The notes: generated by a model not told the origin, from the sequence alone. 64,000 nucleotides of DNA from Trifolium pratense (GCF_020283565.1 NC_060061.1:17707362-17771361), one strand, 5' to 3'; shown: positions 10,221 through 21,203, counted from the stretch's first letter. Made by a program: numbers and translations.

Positions 10221-10322
10221 CGTTTGTTCTATTTTAACCTAAGTTTTTATTTTATTTTATTTAATTATATTATTTGTACGACGTATTTTGAGATTTTTTT
10301 AAAAAAATATCTACTTCTAATA

Positions 10323-10860
10323 TAATAAATTGATTAGAAGTATTTTGAGATTTTGCAACTAAATGGAAAAAGTTTGTTTGTCACCAACTTTAATTAGTGC
10401 CCGTAAATCTACAATCTTAAAGTTTCACAAACTATATAAAATGACACCATTATGCTATTATACTATCTACCCATTATTGTAAAGTCTTAGTTTATTCAAT
10501 GAACACGAATTCAAATATGCTTAACATACATGCATAATTTTATTTTTTTGTGAGAAAATCTGAACATACATGGCCAAAATCGTCTTATGCGGCTATACAT
10601 GTGAATGAATTGCAGTGTGATGTAGTTGCGGAGGCTACCACATCAGCAATACTGCAAACCGTAATTTAAAATCACGTGTATCCACGATATCAATGGATGT
10701 GAATAACTAAAAAGCCATGATTAGCAGCAATTGTCAATTATTTTGATGTCGGCTGTTACAGAAGGACCGACTTATGTGGCATTAGGGCAGTGCACTATTG
10801 GGTCGAGCTCGACTTCTAAGTGGGCTTAGGCTAGAAGAAATTGTATTCTATTTATATGAT
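10323..10860. other. No recognisable feature
   Basis: AT-rich intergenic DNA upstream of the sHSP gene. No ORF or repeat was recognised. A TATA-like TATTTATATG near 10849 is too far from the ATG to be assigned with confidence. Confidence 0.4.
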
Positions 10861-11079
10861 GATTAGAATATGGCATAAACTCCACAAAGATCAAGTAAAA
10901 TAACATCCACATGTAAATACATGCAATATGCTAAGAATAGACATGTAAGTTCGTCCCTCAATGTTTGCGAGTAAAACTCATCACCTTCCAAATCAACTTC
11001 AAATATGACAGAAGTAGAACCTGTCTCTACAAAACATTTAACACAATCTCTACAGTTATTGTTACAAGGAAAAAAAAAA

Positions 11080-11478
11080 ATGTCGTTGATACCAAGTAAC
11101 CTCGAGGAATCTCTCTCGGATTCAATCCAAGAACTTTCACGAGAAAATCCCATTATGCACGACCAGATTGATTGGAAAGAGACACCAGAAGCCCATGTAT
11201 TGAAAGCTGATGTACCAGGGCTGAAGAAAGAGGAAGTGAAAGTTGAAGTTGAAGATGGAAGAGTACTTCAGATAACAGGAGAGAGGAGTGTTGAAAGAGA
11301 TGATGTGAATGATGCTGGTGGTCATCGTGTCGAGCGTAGTAGTGGCAAATTCATGAGGAGTTTTACTCTTCCGGCGAATTGTAAAATGGATGAGGTTAAG
11401 GCTTCTATTCAGGATGGTGTTCTTACTGTTACTGTCCCTAAGCAAGGTCAACGTTTGGCAAGCCAGAATTCTAATTAA
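11080..11478 (+). CDS. Small heat shock protein, class I-like, short form (132 aa)
   Basis: A cytosolic class I-type sHSP, an ATP-independent chaperone that holds unfolding proteins. The start is the ATG of MSLIPS, the usual class I N-terminus; an in-frame extension back to 11005 lacks family similarity and is taken as leader. The alpha-crystallin domain covers about residues 25-120 ([53 protein letters not shown]). Two features are odd. The N-terminal arm is only about 25 residues and lacks the Phe/Trp/Pro-rich DPFS...WDPF section. The tail ends [11 protein letters not shown], without the I-x-I/V motif that normally links dimers into oligomers. The usual Lys-Trp before His-Arg-Val-Glu is replaced by Ala-Gly-Gly. 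Single exon, no neighbours in an operon sense. It may be a divergent or decaying paralogue. Confidence 0.9.
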   Translation: MSLIPSNLEESLSDSIQELSRENPIMHDQIDWKETPEAHVLKADVPGLKKEEVKVEVEDGRVLQITGERSVERDDVNDAGGHRVERSSGKFMRSFTLPANCKMDEVKASIQDGVLTVTVPKQGQRLASQNSN

Positions 11479-12100
11479 GAATTGTGTTTGTGGGGATTGG
11501 AATTTGTTTAATCCAAATGTTCTTTCTATGCTATTTGTTTTTGTGTATTAGAGGATTAAGAAATGCTTAAACAAATAAGAAACATGTTTGTGTATCATAT
11601 ATAATCATAAGCATTGGTTATGATGATTTGTATAAAAAAAGGGCGTGACATTGTAAATTTTGACATTGTTTATTGGGTAATTCTGATGTATGATTTTAAA
11701 AATGGTTGAATTTTGAGAACTTATAAATTTTGCTTGTGCATGAAATTTAATTTGGCATGTTAGAAGATTAGTGATATTTAATAAGCATAATCAAGGTTTT
11801 AAATTGAGGTAGAGTTTGAATTGAAACGTTGGAACTGAAAAATAATTTAAGAAAATAGAAGCAATTGAATTTAACAACTATTTGTGTAGGTGTAGTATTA
11901 GACAATATATACATCTTTAATTTGAAGTGTCAATGCTACATCTTTCTGGAGAATTTTATGATTATCTGTAATGTTTCTCTTGCCGATAACTCTACAAAAT
12001 TGGCAACTAGTTCTTCTGTTGGAGATTTCATTGGTCAATACTCATTATCCAACGGTTCCCATCATTAGGGAAGTAATTTGGCAGCCTCCTTTTTTTCAAC
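11479..12100. other. 3' flank of the sHSP gene, otherwise featureless
   Basis: AT-rich DNA with presumed 3' UTR of the sHSP gene at its left end. No further gene or repeat was recognised. Confidence 0.4.
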
Positions 12101-12104
12101 TGAA

Positions 12105-12660
12105 TCAAATGCAACACAGATGGAACTTCCATTTGGAATCCAAGCCCTTCTGCTTGTGGAGGTCTGTTTAGGAATAAGAATGCTAATATTCTTGGTTGTT
12201 TTGCTTTAAACCTAGGTATTTCCGATGCCTATTCAGCAGAGCTTTTGGGTGCAATTTCTACCATTGAGTTTGCTCATAGAAAAGGTTCGAATCAGCTTTG
12301 GTTGGAGACTGACTCCAAGTTAGTTACCTTGCCTTCAAGTCTCATAGTATTGTCCCTTGGAAGCTGTAAAACAGATGGTTAAATTGCTTAAACATCGTGA
12401 GCAACATGTCTTTCATTGTTTCTCACATCTTTTTGGAGGGTAATTATTGTGCCGACAAACTTGCTAATTTGGGACTTTCCATATCCGATTGTATTTGGTG
12501 TGATCAATATCCTGCTTTGATTAGAGAGAACTTTATTAAGAATAGGATTGGTCTACCTTATTTTTGGTTTTCTTAGACCTTAGAGAGGGTTTGTTGTATC
12601 CCCCTTTCTCATGTAACAATCTTCTTTATTTATATATCCTTATTTATATTAAAAGAAATT
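12105..12660 (+). pseudogene. LINE RNase H-domain relic
   Basis: Frameshifted plus-strand reading gives WNSNPSACGGLFRNKNANIL, YSAELLGAISTIEFAHRKG, WLETDSKLV, then GNYCADKLANLGLSI and a stop near 12577. This is the RNase H domain of a plant non-LTR retrotransposon in correct order, with its Asp motif, but broken by at least one frameshift and internal stops. The downstream AT-rich tail to about 12660 looks like the LINE 3' UTR. Confidence 0.8.
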
Positions 12661-12706
12661 CTGCTGTATGCTTTTCATTAAAACTGAAGCTCAATCTTGA
12701 GATATT

Positions 12707-12729
12707 TCTTGTCAAAAAAAAAAAAAAAA
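12707..12729 (+). mobile_element. Micro-retroposon: TCTTGTC + A16
   Basis: A 23-bp insert ending in 16 A, flanked by exact 11-bp duplications CTTGAGATATT at 12696-12706 and 12730-12740. This is the signature of target-primed reverse transcription truncated almost to the tail. Confidence 0.75.
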
Positions 12730-12835
12730 CTTGAGATATTGTATCATTGTCAATGTCTATAGAATTTATCTTGTATTAAGCAGTCTACCAATGACAAGAT
12801 TATCACCTATAAAAGAGGAACTTGATGGTTATGAT

Positions 12836-13005
12836 GCACAGACGCTTCATGGGATAGGCGTGTCCCGGTGTTTGACAAGCGTCGATGTCTAACACTAACA
12901 TTTATAATTACACTGAATTACGTTATTTTTTCAAATTATTATCAGTATCGATATATCAGTGTCTGTGTCGTGTCCGATGTTCATGTCTGTGTACGTGTTT
13001 CATAT
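12836..13005. mobile_element. MITE-like repeat, copy 1
   Basis: About 170 bp similar to 14026-14192 along its whole length, sharing words such as TTTATAATTACA, TGAATTA, TCAAATTATTATCAGT and GTGTCTGTGTCGTG. The ends are inverted (GATGCACAGACGC versus GTGTACGTGTTTCAT). Two copies 1.2 kb apart with degenerate TIRs fit a MITE family; the superfamily is not known. Confidence 0.65.
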
Positions 13006-13863
13006 GGCCATGTCCATTTCTAACTGCTGGCAATCTTTTTGGCAAAATTAAATTCAAACTTATTTAATTGCTTGAGGTACAAACATATTATCCAATTTTT
13101 GATAGCATGTGTAAGTGTAAATCTGCAGCAAATGGAACTGGAAGCACAAATCTGTGCAACAGTATTTTTTTTTTTTTGGGACTGGTGTATAAAGATTGAT
13201 AAGTAAACTATTATTTAACAATTTTCTAAAGAGCACTAGTAGGAGAAACTCCAATGAAATGTCTATTATTGGCCCCAGAAAATTCCATTTCAACTAGTCT
13301 TGCATAATCGGTCCAAGGATTATTACCATTGTACACCTAACATCAAGAGAGAAAGTTGTACTTGGAATTTTCCATGTAAACTCTTCACTATAGCAGATCT
13401 TTTTAATTTTTTACAACAAAAAACATTAGTTCAAAGAATCAACTACATGATGGATTTTAAAGTCATTCATGTTTTGTAGTCCTTAGTACCGGCTAGCAAT
13501 TTTTACGCCTCATTTTTTTTGTTCCTCGGTCGATTTAGGTTGCAAATATAACAATAATAATAGAAAAGAACACATGACTAGGGTTATCATGATGCCAATA
13601 TAACAATATAAGTCTTTCCATAACATTTTTTAAGAAAGTAAATACATCTCTAGTGAAGATGCCTACATGTGTGGGATAAATGGTAACTATCATTAGATTC
13701 ATCACTATATATGTTGAAAGTGATGCTACCACAATATCACAATTAAGCTATAACATCAACTTCCAAAGAACCACTTATCCCACTGAAGACATCCTTCATT
13801 AAGATCCTTAAGGTTGGATCTCATGTTTGATTATTCTTTCTAAACAACTTACATCTTCCATTT
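13006..13863. other. Downstream flank of Di19, no recognised gene
   Basis: AT-rich DNA with short poly(T) and poly(A) runs and no convincing ORF or repeat. The part nearest 13863 should contain the Di19 3' UTR, which lies to the left because the gene is on the minus strand. Confidence 0.4.
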
Positions 13864-16562
13864 TTAGTCGCCTAACAAGGTTGAGATAAACAAATCCTGC
13901 ACAAAACTAGACCTCCCGGCAGCTTGTCTCATCCTTTTCTCCCGCTCTTCAATGCTCAATGATGGATCAAAACTGGAAACAGATTACAAGATACATATCA
14001 AAGCCATGATTCATGTATATGAAGCGCAGACACTCCTCAGATTAGACGTGTCCAGGTGTTACACACACTTTGGGGTCAGACACCGACACAACACTTATAA
14101 TTACATTGAATTGTGTCATTTTCTCAAATTATTATCAGTGTCGACGTGTCAGTGTTGTATCCGGTGTCCATGTCTGTGTCCGTGCTTCATGGTGTACAAG
14201 AAATCATAAACATGATTAAGGAATTAGTCTTTATGAAAAAGTACCTTGATTTCCATATATGTTGTACAGGTGCTGTTGTGTTCTTTGTAGAAGAATCTTC
14301 AGCACTTGTTACCACAGATTTGGAGATTTCTTCTGCTTCGCATGCAGGGTAATTCAAAATAAAAGAGGATAGGAATGGATCAGTAGAAGCATTGGATACT
14401 GTGTTACTATGCGATCGGTATCCACCACCACCACCATTAAGAAGCACCTGTAAATGAGCTTCACGGAGATCTCGACCCAATAGAGACAACGTCTGACTGT
14501 TAGGAATAGCAACTCTTCTTAACCTGCGTCTTCTCTGTATGTAATCATCGGTTAAGGGAAGCAATTAAAGTTTTTCATTTTTCACTTGAGAAACAACGCA
14601 TTACTCGAGGGAGGGCCCAGGGCCCGTTTACTTCGTGTGTTTTCTAATTCCATTTCAACTGATAAATATTAGAGAATGCATTATGAAGATTTTGAAAATA
14701 GATTGAATATTTCAGAAGATTCAAAAAATGTCAAAACATTATTTTCAATGTTCCGGAAATGCATCCTCTCTAGTAGTTAGATACTTAGATTCCATTTTTT
14801 CTCTATCACAATTCACAACTAAATAGGGAAATTAATAACAAAATATGATTTCAACCATGACAAACAGTGTAAACATTTAAAATGAAAACTGAAAAAGTCT
14901 TGAGAAAGTAAATGGGCCTAACAGCAATATAAAGGATATCTTAAATAGATGTCCGTGTTGCAGCGTTATGTGGCTCAACATGTCGCGTGCAACTTTAACT
15001 GAGCATACAGGACAAATCTGCATGATAGAAGAAAACAAAGTGAGACTACATACTATTGAATTTGAATCATTGACTCCTCGCATATGAAAGGAATATTTTA
15101 ACCAGAGTTGAGTAGGACATGTACCAGATCAATGAATATGCAGTCAAAGATATTGGATCATGTAATATTCATCTTGACAAGAATATGTTTGCCTCATGAT
15201 AAAATATGTATCAAAAGCACGAGATATATGTCTCTATTAGGTGTCAATTCAATCATCGTAAAATTTAAGCTTGCCTGAGTTCAGCATCGTAAAATTTATC
15301 CATACATATTCTTCAAATGCAGCACATATACATGATGCACACACAATTACACAACTAAACAACATCAACTGTGACCTAATTGAGCAGCCAATTCACCTCA
15401 ATAATCAGACATTTGTTGAAGACAGCTAACATGGCACTTATGAAATGATTTAGAATAATTTCCCATCACAACAAATGGTTCTTAGGAATATACCGCCTGA
15501 ACAATCTTCGATATGTATTGTATATATGACTCAAAGCACATATATACAATACATAAGGACATTCAAAAAGAAATGAAAAAGAGAAACAGTTCTCACTGGA
15601 TCTATGCACTCAAAGAATATCTATGGAGAAACAAGTTCAATATATAACCTTTTTTATTTTAAGCCCTTGAATGGTTTTTGGGTCCATTTGGATTTGGCTT
15701 ATTTTTGAGCTTATGAAAATAGCTTATGCAAATAAACTTTTATGTTAATTCATAAATTTTCACGAAAAAATTGTATCTTTCTAAGCTGTTTCCTCATAAA
15801 CTACCTTGAAAAACTTATTATACATAAAAGTTTGTTTATTTATATAAGTTGTTTCGCATAAGCTCAAAAATAAGCCAATCCAAACAGGCTCTTTAACCAT
15901 GAGTTGAATTTGATTATCTAATCACTATAATTTGAATACCAACCTACAATCATAACTAATCTTTGACACATTTAATTTTGTTCTCCACAAAGTTCAATAG
16001 AGAAGATTCAATTCTTCATGTTTCCTCTCTAAAACTAGCTAAAATATACCAAACCTTCTTGTTTTCATTTCAATCATTTGAAGAAGCTAATATTAAGCTT
16101 CCAATAACTTTTCTATCAAAAGCTACCAACAAGATCTAAATAAAACCACACCAAACAAACATATTGAAATTGAAAACAATAGAATATAAACACATAGATC
16201 TAAACTATATAATATAAATAAAAACAAGTTCATACCGTGACTCTTGATTCACATGAATGTTCATCTTCAAGATGAGAACACAAAGAACCTATATCAAACT
16301 CTTCATAACAATACGGACAAGGAAAATCTGGTCTAACCTCTTCTTCAACATCAAAATCATCTATTCCCAAACGATCTAATAAAAACACCCCATAAATAAA
16401 AATCAAATTTTTATCAGACCCAGATAAATTTTCTCAACAAAAAAAGAACAAAAATCAAAACCAACATGAAAACAAACCTAAATGAGAAGTTGGGTGATTA
16501 TGCTGAAGAGAATAGTGGCGTTTAGCAGCTGCAAGACGAGAGGTCCAGAACTCAGAATCCAT
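13864..16562 (-). CDS. Di19 (drought-induced 19) zinc-finger protein, five exons, 233 aa
   Basis: Di19 proteins are plant nuclear zinc-finger regulators in drought, ABA and light responses. Exons (high to low coordinate): 16562-16478, 16375-16236, 15017-14940, 14534-14245 and 13972-13864, summing to 702 nt. The start MDSEFWTSRLAAAKRHYSLQ is the standard family N-terminus. Residues 40-100 carry the paired zinc-binding zf-Di19 region (PCPYCYEEFDIGSLCSHLED, then ICPVCSVKVARDMLSH). A basic RRRRLRR follows and may be a nuclear signal. The conserved C-terminus (EEREKRMRQAAGRSSFVQDL, ending STLLGD) is complete. Intron 3 starts ATATCCTTT and looks U12-type. Introns 2 and 4 contain MITEs. No inactivating change was seen. 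Confidence 0.93.
14026..14192. mobile_element. MITE-like repeat, copy 2, in Di19 intron 4
   Basis: Related to 12836-13005. The inverted ends are GAAGCGCAGACAC and GTGTCCGTGCTTC, with ACACTTATAATTACATTGAA and TTATTATCAGTGTCGACGTG inside. It lies wholly in the last intron of Di19, so it does not touch coding sequence. Confidence 0.7.
14535..14939 (-). other. U12-type AT-AG intron of Di19
   Basis: The 5' splice site is ATATCCTTT, the exact consensus for U12 AT-type introns, directly after the codons for HGHLFK. Near the 3' end is TTCCCTTAAC, one mismatch from the U12 branch site TTCCTTAAC. It is followed 15 nt later by AC and 17 nt later by AG. Only the AG exit keeps the frame (LFK joined to RRRRLRR, total 702 nt); the AC exit would shift it by two. 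Confidence 0.8.
15681..15891. mobile_element. MITE (GGTCCRTTTGG family) in Di19 intron 2
   Basis: A 211-bp element with long inverted ends: GGTCCATTTGGATTTGGCTT on the left and, reversed, GAGCCTGTTTGGATTGGCTT on the right, both followed by ATTTTTGAGCTTATG. Relatives occur at 18589, 36425 and 38529. Confidence 0.75.
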
Positions 16563-17273
16563 TGAAGGATCAAAGAAAAAGCTTGAAAAAAAAAAGGATT
16601 TTTATAAATGAAATAAAAATCACGAATAGGTTGAAGAAATTGAGTAAACGGTGGTTTATATTTTTTTGTATGAATTGAATGAAAATGAAAAAATTTGAGA
16701 TTCAGGTGTTATCGGGTCCTAAGTTTGGAGAAAAATGAAAAATGGTAAAAAGATTTGACTTTTTCAAAGAGCTTGAGAATTGGCGAGTGAAAAGGGATTG
16801 TGTTTTGTGGTTTGCATCAAAGTTGAACTTAAAACAATGTGAGGTTATGTCGGTCTCGTTTATACACTACACACGTTTGGTTTGTTTCTTTGGTCTTGTT
16901 CCCTTTCCTTTTTTTCCCATTTTCATGTCTACTTTTGTTTAAAGGGTTCGTGGGTTTGATGTGCTAAAAAATGAGACTTAATTGGATAATTTTTGTTGTA
17001 TCCTGTTTGATTTGAAATTAGTTATGAGACTGGACAAATGAGATAGTAAGAGACAGGACAAAAACAAGATTTTTTGTCCCTCACCGAACCACATGACAAT
17101 TTTTTGTCCATATTACAACTATGAAAAATACGAAAATACTCATTTTATTTTTTGAATATAAGGATATTATCGCTCTATATCTCTTCAGTACATTTTTGTC
17201 ATATCCTGTGTTATCTTGTTCTGTCCTGTACTGTTCTGTTCAGTACTTGCTGTTTTACGAATCAAACGCACCC
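16563..17273. promoter_or_regulatory. Upstream region of Di19
   Basis: This holds the presumed promoter and leader of the minus-strand Di19 gene. No clear TATA was assigned. The far part (about 16997-17273) has CAGGACAAAA and GTCCTGT words in both orientations and an end CGAATCAAACGCACCCTA, suggesting a degenerate MITE. Confidence 0.4.
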
Positions 17274-17479
17274 TAAATGTCTCTTGGCATTTGTTAATCA
17301 TACTTAAAAAAAAGAAACTAGAACATAAAATTAATGCTAGAAAAATCACTTTTTATGTTTTTTAATGTGTTAAATGCATAAACTTTCATATTAGTATGCT
17401 TAACTAATATCTTAGGGGCACTGCTTAGCATTTTTCTTTTTTTAATAATATTTTGAGAAAGGTATCATTATTAGTATCT

Positions 17480-17625
17480 CACTACTAGAAAAGCAGGATT
17501 TAGAGTCGGCCATAAACCGACGCTAAAGGGTCAAAAACCGACGCTAACATGCATTTAGAGTCGGATTAGCGTCGGTGTCGAGGCTGAGTCTAAAAGGCGC
17601 GAAGCTAAACTGTAGCGTCGGACTT
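17480..17625 (+). mobile_element. Isolated CACTA terminal segment
   Basis: It starts CACTACTAGAAAAGCAGG, a typical CACTA terminus, followed by repeated (AC)CGACGCTAA/TTAGCGTCGG half-palindromes as in subterminal repeats. No matching right terminus was found, so it is a truncated relic. Confidence 0.6.
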
Positions 17626-17783
17626 AGCCATTGAATAGTTTAATTTAGTTCAGAATTAGTTCTAACATCAAGTGGTTTCAGCTATTTTTCGATCGTAGTT
17701 GTAGAATATCGAATTGTGATCTTTCCTATCAAGTTCAATGATAATTAATCACTACTAAATCAACTAATAATTGGTGATAATTT
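17626..17783. repeat. Dispersed repeat, copy 1
   Basis: About 150 bp resembling 43950-44098, with shared words TTAGTTCT, AAGTGGTTTCAGC, GATCG.AGTTGT, TTAATCACTA and CAACTAA. Directly adjoins the CACTA relic. The family is not recognised. Confidence 0.6.
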
Positions 17784-18219
17784 AGAGTTTTAGTCGTAAA
17801 ATAAATAAATCTAATTATGAAATTCTCATAAAAATTAAATTTGAATTCTTCAGTATAAGAAGCTAATTAATCATTTAAATACAATGTTATTTTTGTTTTA
17901 TTGTATTAAAAAATTATAAATTTAAAACTTAAAATATATATTCAAATATGAAAAAAAAATGATAAGGAATAAGTCCATACATGAAGTTGGAACACAAGAA
18001 TAATTTGCATTCTTATTAATCATTATCCTGTCAAAATAAATTTTCATTATCCTTTTGTCAATGACAAAAATAAATTCATTATTATCCTATAAAAAGAAAT
18101 AAAAAAACTCTTTCATTATGTGCGGTTACAAGTTACAACAATTTTGCCGTTTTGTCAAAAAAAATAAAATGTGCCGCCTCTTTTGCCTTTCCTTTTTAAA
18201 TTATTCCAAATCCAAAGGG

Positions 18220-18247
18220 CTTTTTTTTTTTTTTTTTTTGAAACAAT
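18220..18247 (-). mobile_element. Possible micro-retroposon, poly(T) form
   Basis: A run of 19 T followed by GAAACAAT, between TCCAAAGGG (18211-18219) and TCCAAAGGG (18248-18256). On the minus strand it reads ATTGTTTC plus poly(A). The duplication is only 9 bp, so this is less certain than its neighbour at 18339. Confidence 0.5.
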
Positions 18248-18338
18248 TCCAAAGGGTTCTTAATCGTGTCTAGTTGGTTCAAAATGGGACAACTTATCTT
18301 CAATGCAAGGATACAAATCTTGTAAGAAGGTGGCATTT

Positions 18339-18352
18339 TTTTTTTTTGTTAC
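18339..18352 (-). mobile_element. Micro-retroposon: GTAAC + A9 (minus strand)
   Basis: Only 14 bp long, yet flanked by exact 16-bp duplications TAAGAAGGTGGCATTT at 18323-18338 and 18353-18368. The duplication is longer than the insert. Confidence 0.75.
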
Positions 18353-18588
18353 TAAGAAGGTGGCATTTAGTATGGGGAAATATACTTTTTTCCCACCATG
18401 GTCCAGTTGCATTTTCATAATAAATTTGTATGGATAAACAATTTATATAAAAAAAAAAATGGTATAGGCTCAAATTGATTTAGATTGGTTAATACAAAAA
18501 AAAAATTGATTTAGATTGAAAAAACTCAAATTTAAGTAGATATAGGCCCCGTTTGCATAAACAATTTATATAAATATTATAGTATTAA

Positions 18589-18794
18589 GGTATCGTTTGG
18601 CCTGACTTTTTTCCTCTTATTTAGAGCTTATGCAAATAATTTATGTAATTTTTATATATTATTATAAGTTTGTCAAGGTAGTTTATGATAAAATAGCTTA
18701 TAAAATTACAATTTTCACTAGTGTGAACTTATAAAATAACATAAAACTTAATTTATAGTGCATAAGCTCAAAAAAAGCTAGGCCAAACGGACCC
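18589..18794. mobile_element. MITE of the GGTCCRTTTGG family
   Basis: The left end GGTATCGTTTGGCCTGACTT and the reversed right end GGGTCCGTTTGGCCTAGCTT pair, followed by TTGAGCTTATG-like sequence in both arms. A more decayed relative may span 18795-19273 (ending AATCCAAACAGGACC). Confidence 0.7.
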
Positions 18795-19389
18795 TAAAGC
18801 TTATAATACAAGAGCTTACATCATAAGTTCTTATACTCTAAGCTTTTTACGTTCGGATATGTACAGTAAAAAATACTTATATAAATTAAAGTATTTGAAT
18901 GTATCATTACATAAACAATTAATTATAAATTTAAGAACTCAAACAATAAGTTTAAGATTGACCATATAAAGAAAAAAAAGATAACCATATAAAAACACGT
19001 AGATAAGTTTAAGATTGACTCAAACAATAAATTTAAGAAAATATGCTAATATTGTATAGAATGTAGCACGCGTGAATCAGAGTGAGATACTTTCTCATAA
19101 ACTTCATGTTAAGCCCAATGATAAACATATTATGAGAGCTTATTAAAATATGGCATAGGTAGCTTATAAAATTGTGACAATACTTTTGATTAATTTACCC
19201 AAAATTAATATAACGCCTTACATCAGTAAATAAGCTCATATAAACTTAAAATAAGTCAATCCAAACAGGACCATAAGCAATAAAAATGAATTTTCATAGT
19301 AAGTGATTAACAAGTTTCACTAAATAATCAATTATTGGCGTAATTAGAGTTCAATTTTATTTTATTTTGGTATTAACTTTCTGGTTCTT

Positions 19390-19925
19390 CTCTTTGAATT
19401 TTTTCCCCTTTTCTCTAAGTTCTCTTTGTTCCTTTGTTCATCATAGAGGGATGGTTTTAGGTCATTTTCGGCCTAGAATCACCCCCTCTTTATATTTTTT
19501 TTCTCTTCTTTTCATATAAATAAGTGATTTTTCACATATATCAAGTTTTTTGTTTTTTTGTGTTGTCGTCGTCTAAGTGCGGCGTTGTGTTGGTTGTTGT
19601 TTTGTGCGATATTATTTGATTTCCCGTATATTATTGCGGTGTTCACTTATTCTTATTGAAAGATCAACTTCGGTCAATTGCAAATTCATCAATGATTTGG
19701 GCGTCAACGTTGCAGCTCTGGAAGCATAAATATTCCGGTCAATTTAATTTTATCATATTATCTATAGTAGGTAATTTGCTGTTGTATGCTATTAACTTGG
19801 ATGTTGTCAGTTTGTTCGCAAATTCATCATTTTATACGTTTTTAGCGATGTTGAATATGTAATTGTATTTTATGTTTTCTACCGATTTGAATGAATATCA
19901 TTTTGTTTTTGTCAACAAAAAAAAA
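19390..19925 (+). mobile_element. Retroposon (LINE 3' end or SINE-like) with 15-bp target duplication
   Basis: Exact copies of AACTTTCTGGTTCTT at 19375-19389 and 19926-19940 flank a 536-bp segment ending TTTGTCAACAAAAAAAAAA. The body shows no clear protein. A GAGGGATGGTTTTAGG and a pyrimidine-rich beginning do not identify a family. The duplication and tail show retroposition on the plus strand. Confidence 0.75.
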
Positions 19926-19965
19926 AACTTTCTGGTTCTTAGAAGCATAGGGCTCCGGTAATTTA

Positions 19966-20384
19966 GGGTCTGATTGGTTCGAGGTAGATGGAGGGGAGGG
20001 GAGGGGGGGGGGGGGTGAGGGAGGTAATCTTGACAAAAAACGATTTCTTTTTATTAAATAATTTTTTAAAAAAAAAATATTTTTTATTCTTGAAAAAAAA
20101 ATTTTAAAAAAAATGTTTTAAATTGCAAAAGGAATATTTTATATTCATAGAACATTTTAAAAAAATTTGTTTTAAAATTTTGTTTCTTTTTTCAAGAATA
20201 AAATAGTTTTCCTATGTGCATTCTAACTCATATCCAAAAATATATGGGTTATGTAATGTAACTCCTTTACCTTCTAGTTAATATACGTTTTTTTTTTGTA
20301 AAAATGATTTAATAAAAAGAAATCTTTTTTTGTCAAAATTACCCCCCTCACCTCCCCTCCATCTACCTCGAATCAATCGGGCCC
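19966..20384. mobile_element. MITE with long inverted ends
   Basis: A 419-bp element. The left end GGGTCTGATTGGTTCGAGG and the reversed right end GGGCCCGATTGATTCGAGG match, continuing into TAGATGGAGGGGAGG. A 12-base G run and AT-rich middle follow. No coding capacity. Confidence 0.75.
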
Positions 20385-20722
20385 TTAGAGCATCAACAAT
20401 GGAGATACTCATTTTTAAGTACTTAACTGGACCCCACGTGTACACATCACTCATTTATAATTTTTTAATAATAGTACCTAATAAGTATTCAATCCCTCCA
20501 ACCCAACATCTCTTAAAAAGTTCTAAATAGCCCTACAAATAACACATCTCACCAATAACTATACATCATTATAAATGAGATCCACAAAAACAAAATAGGT
20601 ATTAATGCTTATTGTAGAACCAGTACCTATTAGGTACTCAAATGGATATTGCTACAATGGTAATACCTAATAAGTACCATGAGTACCTAATAGGTACTAC
20701 ACCATTGGAAATAGTCTTAGAG
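20385..20722. mobile_element. MITE of the GAGCATCTCCAATG type
   Basis: Begins TTAGAGCATCAACAATGG and ends CCATTGGAAATAGTCTTAGAG, an imperfect inverted pair typical of a widespread plant MITE type. It abuts the previous MITE. Confidence 0.6.
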
Positions 20723-20785
20723 TTCGATAGCGAGTTAAGTAAAGTCTAACTAATTAGAGTTCAATTTTTAATTGTTCATGCTTCA

Positions 20786-21046
20786 CTTAGAGCATCTCCA
20801 ATAGAGATATCTAAGAGAGTTTCATACGCTAATAAAGTAATAATTCATGCCTTATTTTTTTTCATCATTAGACTAACCATAACGTGGCAGAGTGAATATC
20901 CAAAAATTATTCAAGTACCTTATTTAAGGTATCGTATTATCAATTTAATATTGACTTATTTTTTGTTGTTGTACAAATATTGGCATTTAGCTGATCATAT
21001 TAAATATGAGTTGCATCGGTATCATTGGAGCAATGTATTACTTGAA
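20786..21046. mobile_element. Possible second GAGCATCTCCAATG-type MITE
   Basis: Starts TTAGAGCATCTCCAATAG; a candidate right end is CATTGGAGCAATGTA. The inverted pairing is short, so the boundary is tentative. Confidence 0.4.
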
Positions 21047-21187
21047 AAAATATTACATGACAGTATATAATGTATATTAACCTCTTCTTAGTAATATGAG
21101 AAGTAATATATACTCAAAAAAGTATGACCATTTAAAATGCTGTTACCGCTCAATCATATTTTAAATTATTAGAATCCAATTTTAGGA

Positions 21188-21203
21188 TGTACCAAAAAAA
21201 AAA
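21188..21203 (+). mobile_element. Micro-retroposon: TGTACC + A10
   Basis: A 16-bp insert flanked by exact 15-bp duplications AATCCAATTTTAGGA at 21173-21187 and 21204-21218. Confidence 0.75.

Larger units (their letters stand above)
9539..10322. repeat. Direct repeat pair flanking a LINE insertion
   Basis: A segment of about 90 bp beginning TAACCTAAGTTTTT and containing GAGATTTTTTTAAAAAAATAT occurs at about 9540-9630 and again at 10236-10322, with a similar order of AT-rich words. This suggests a local duplication of about 700 bp, or two copies of an unrecognised short element. Confidence 0.5.
17784..18588. other. AT-rich gene-free stretch
   Basis: No ORF of interest. It contains the two small poly(T) inserts listed separately (18220 and 18339) and AT-rich low-complexity DNA. 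Confidence 0.4.

Noticed and set aside
14877..15083. A separate 68-aa zinc-motif gene
   Set aside because: The CPVCSVKVARDMLSH motif is exon 3 of Di19; the rest of this ORF is intron.
19842..20036. Proline-rich short ORF
   Set aside because: It comes from the 12-base G run and GGAGGGG words of a MITE arm.
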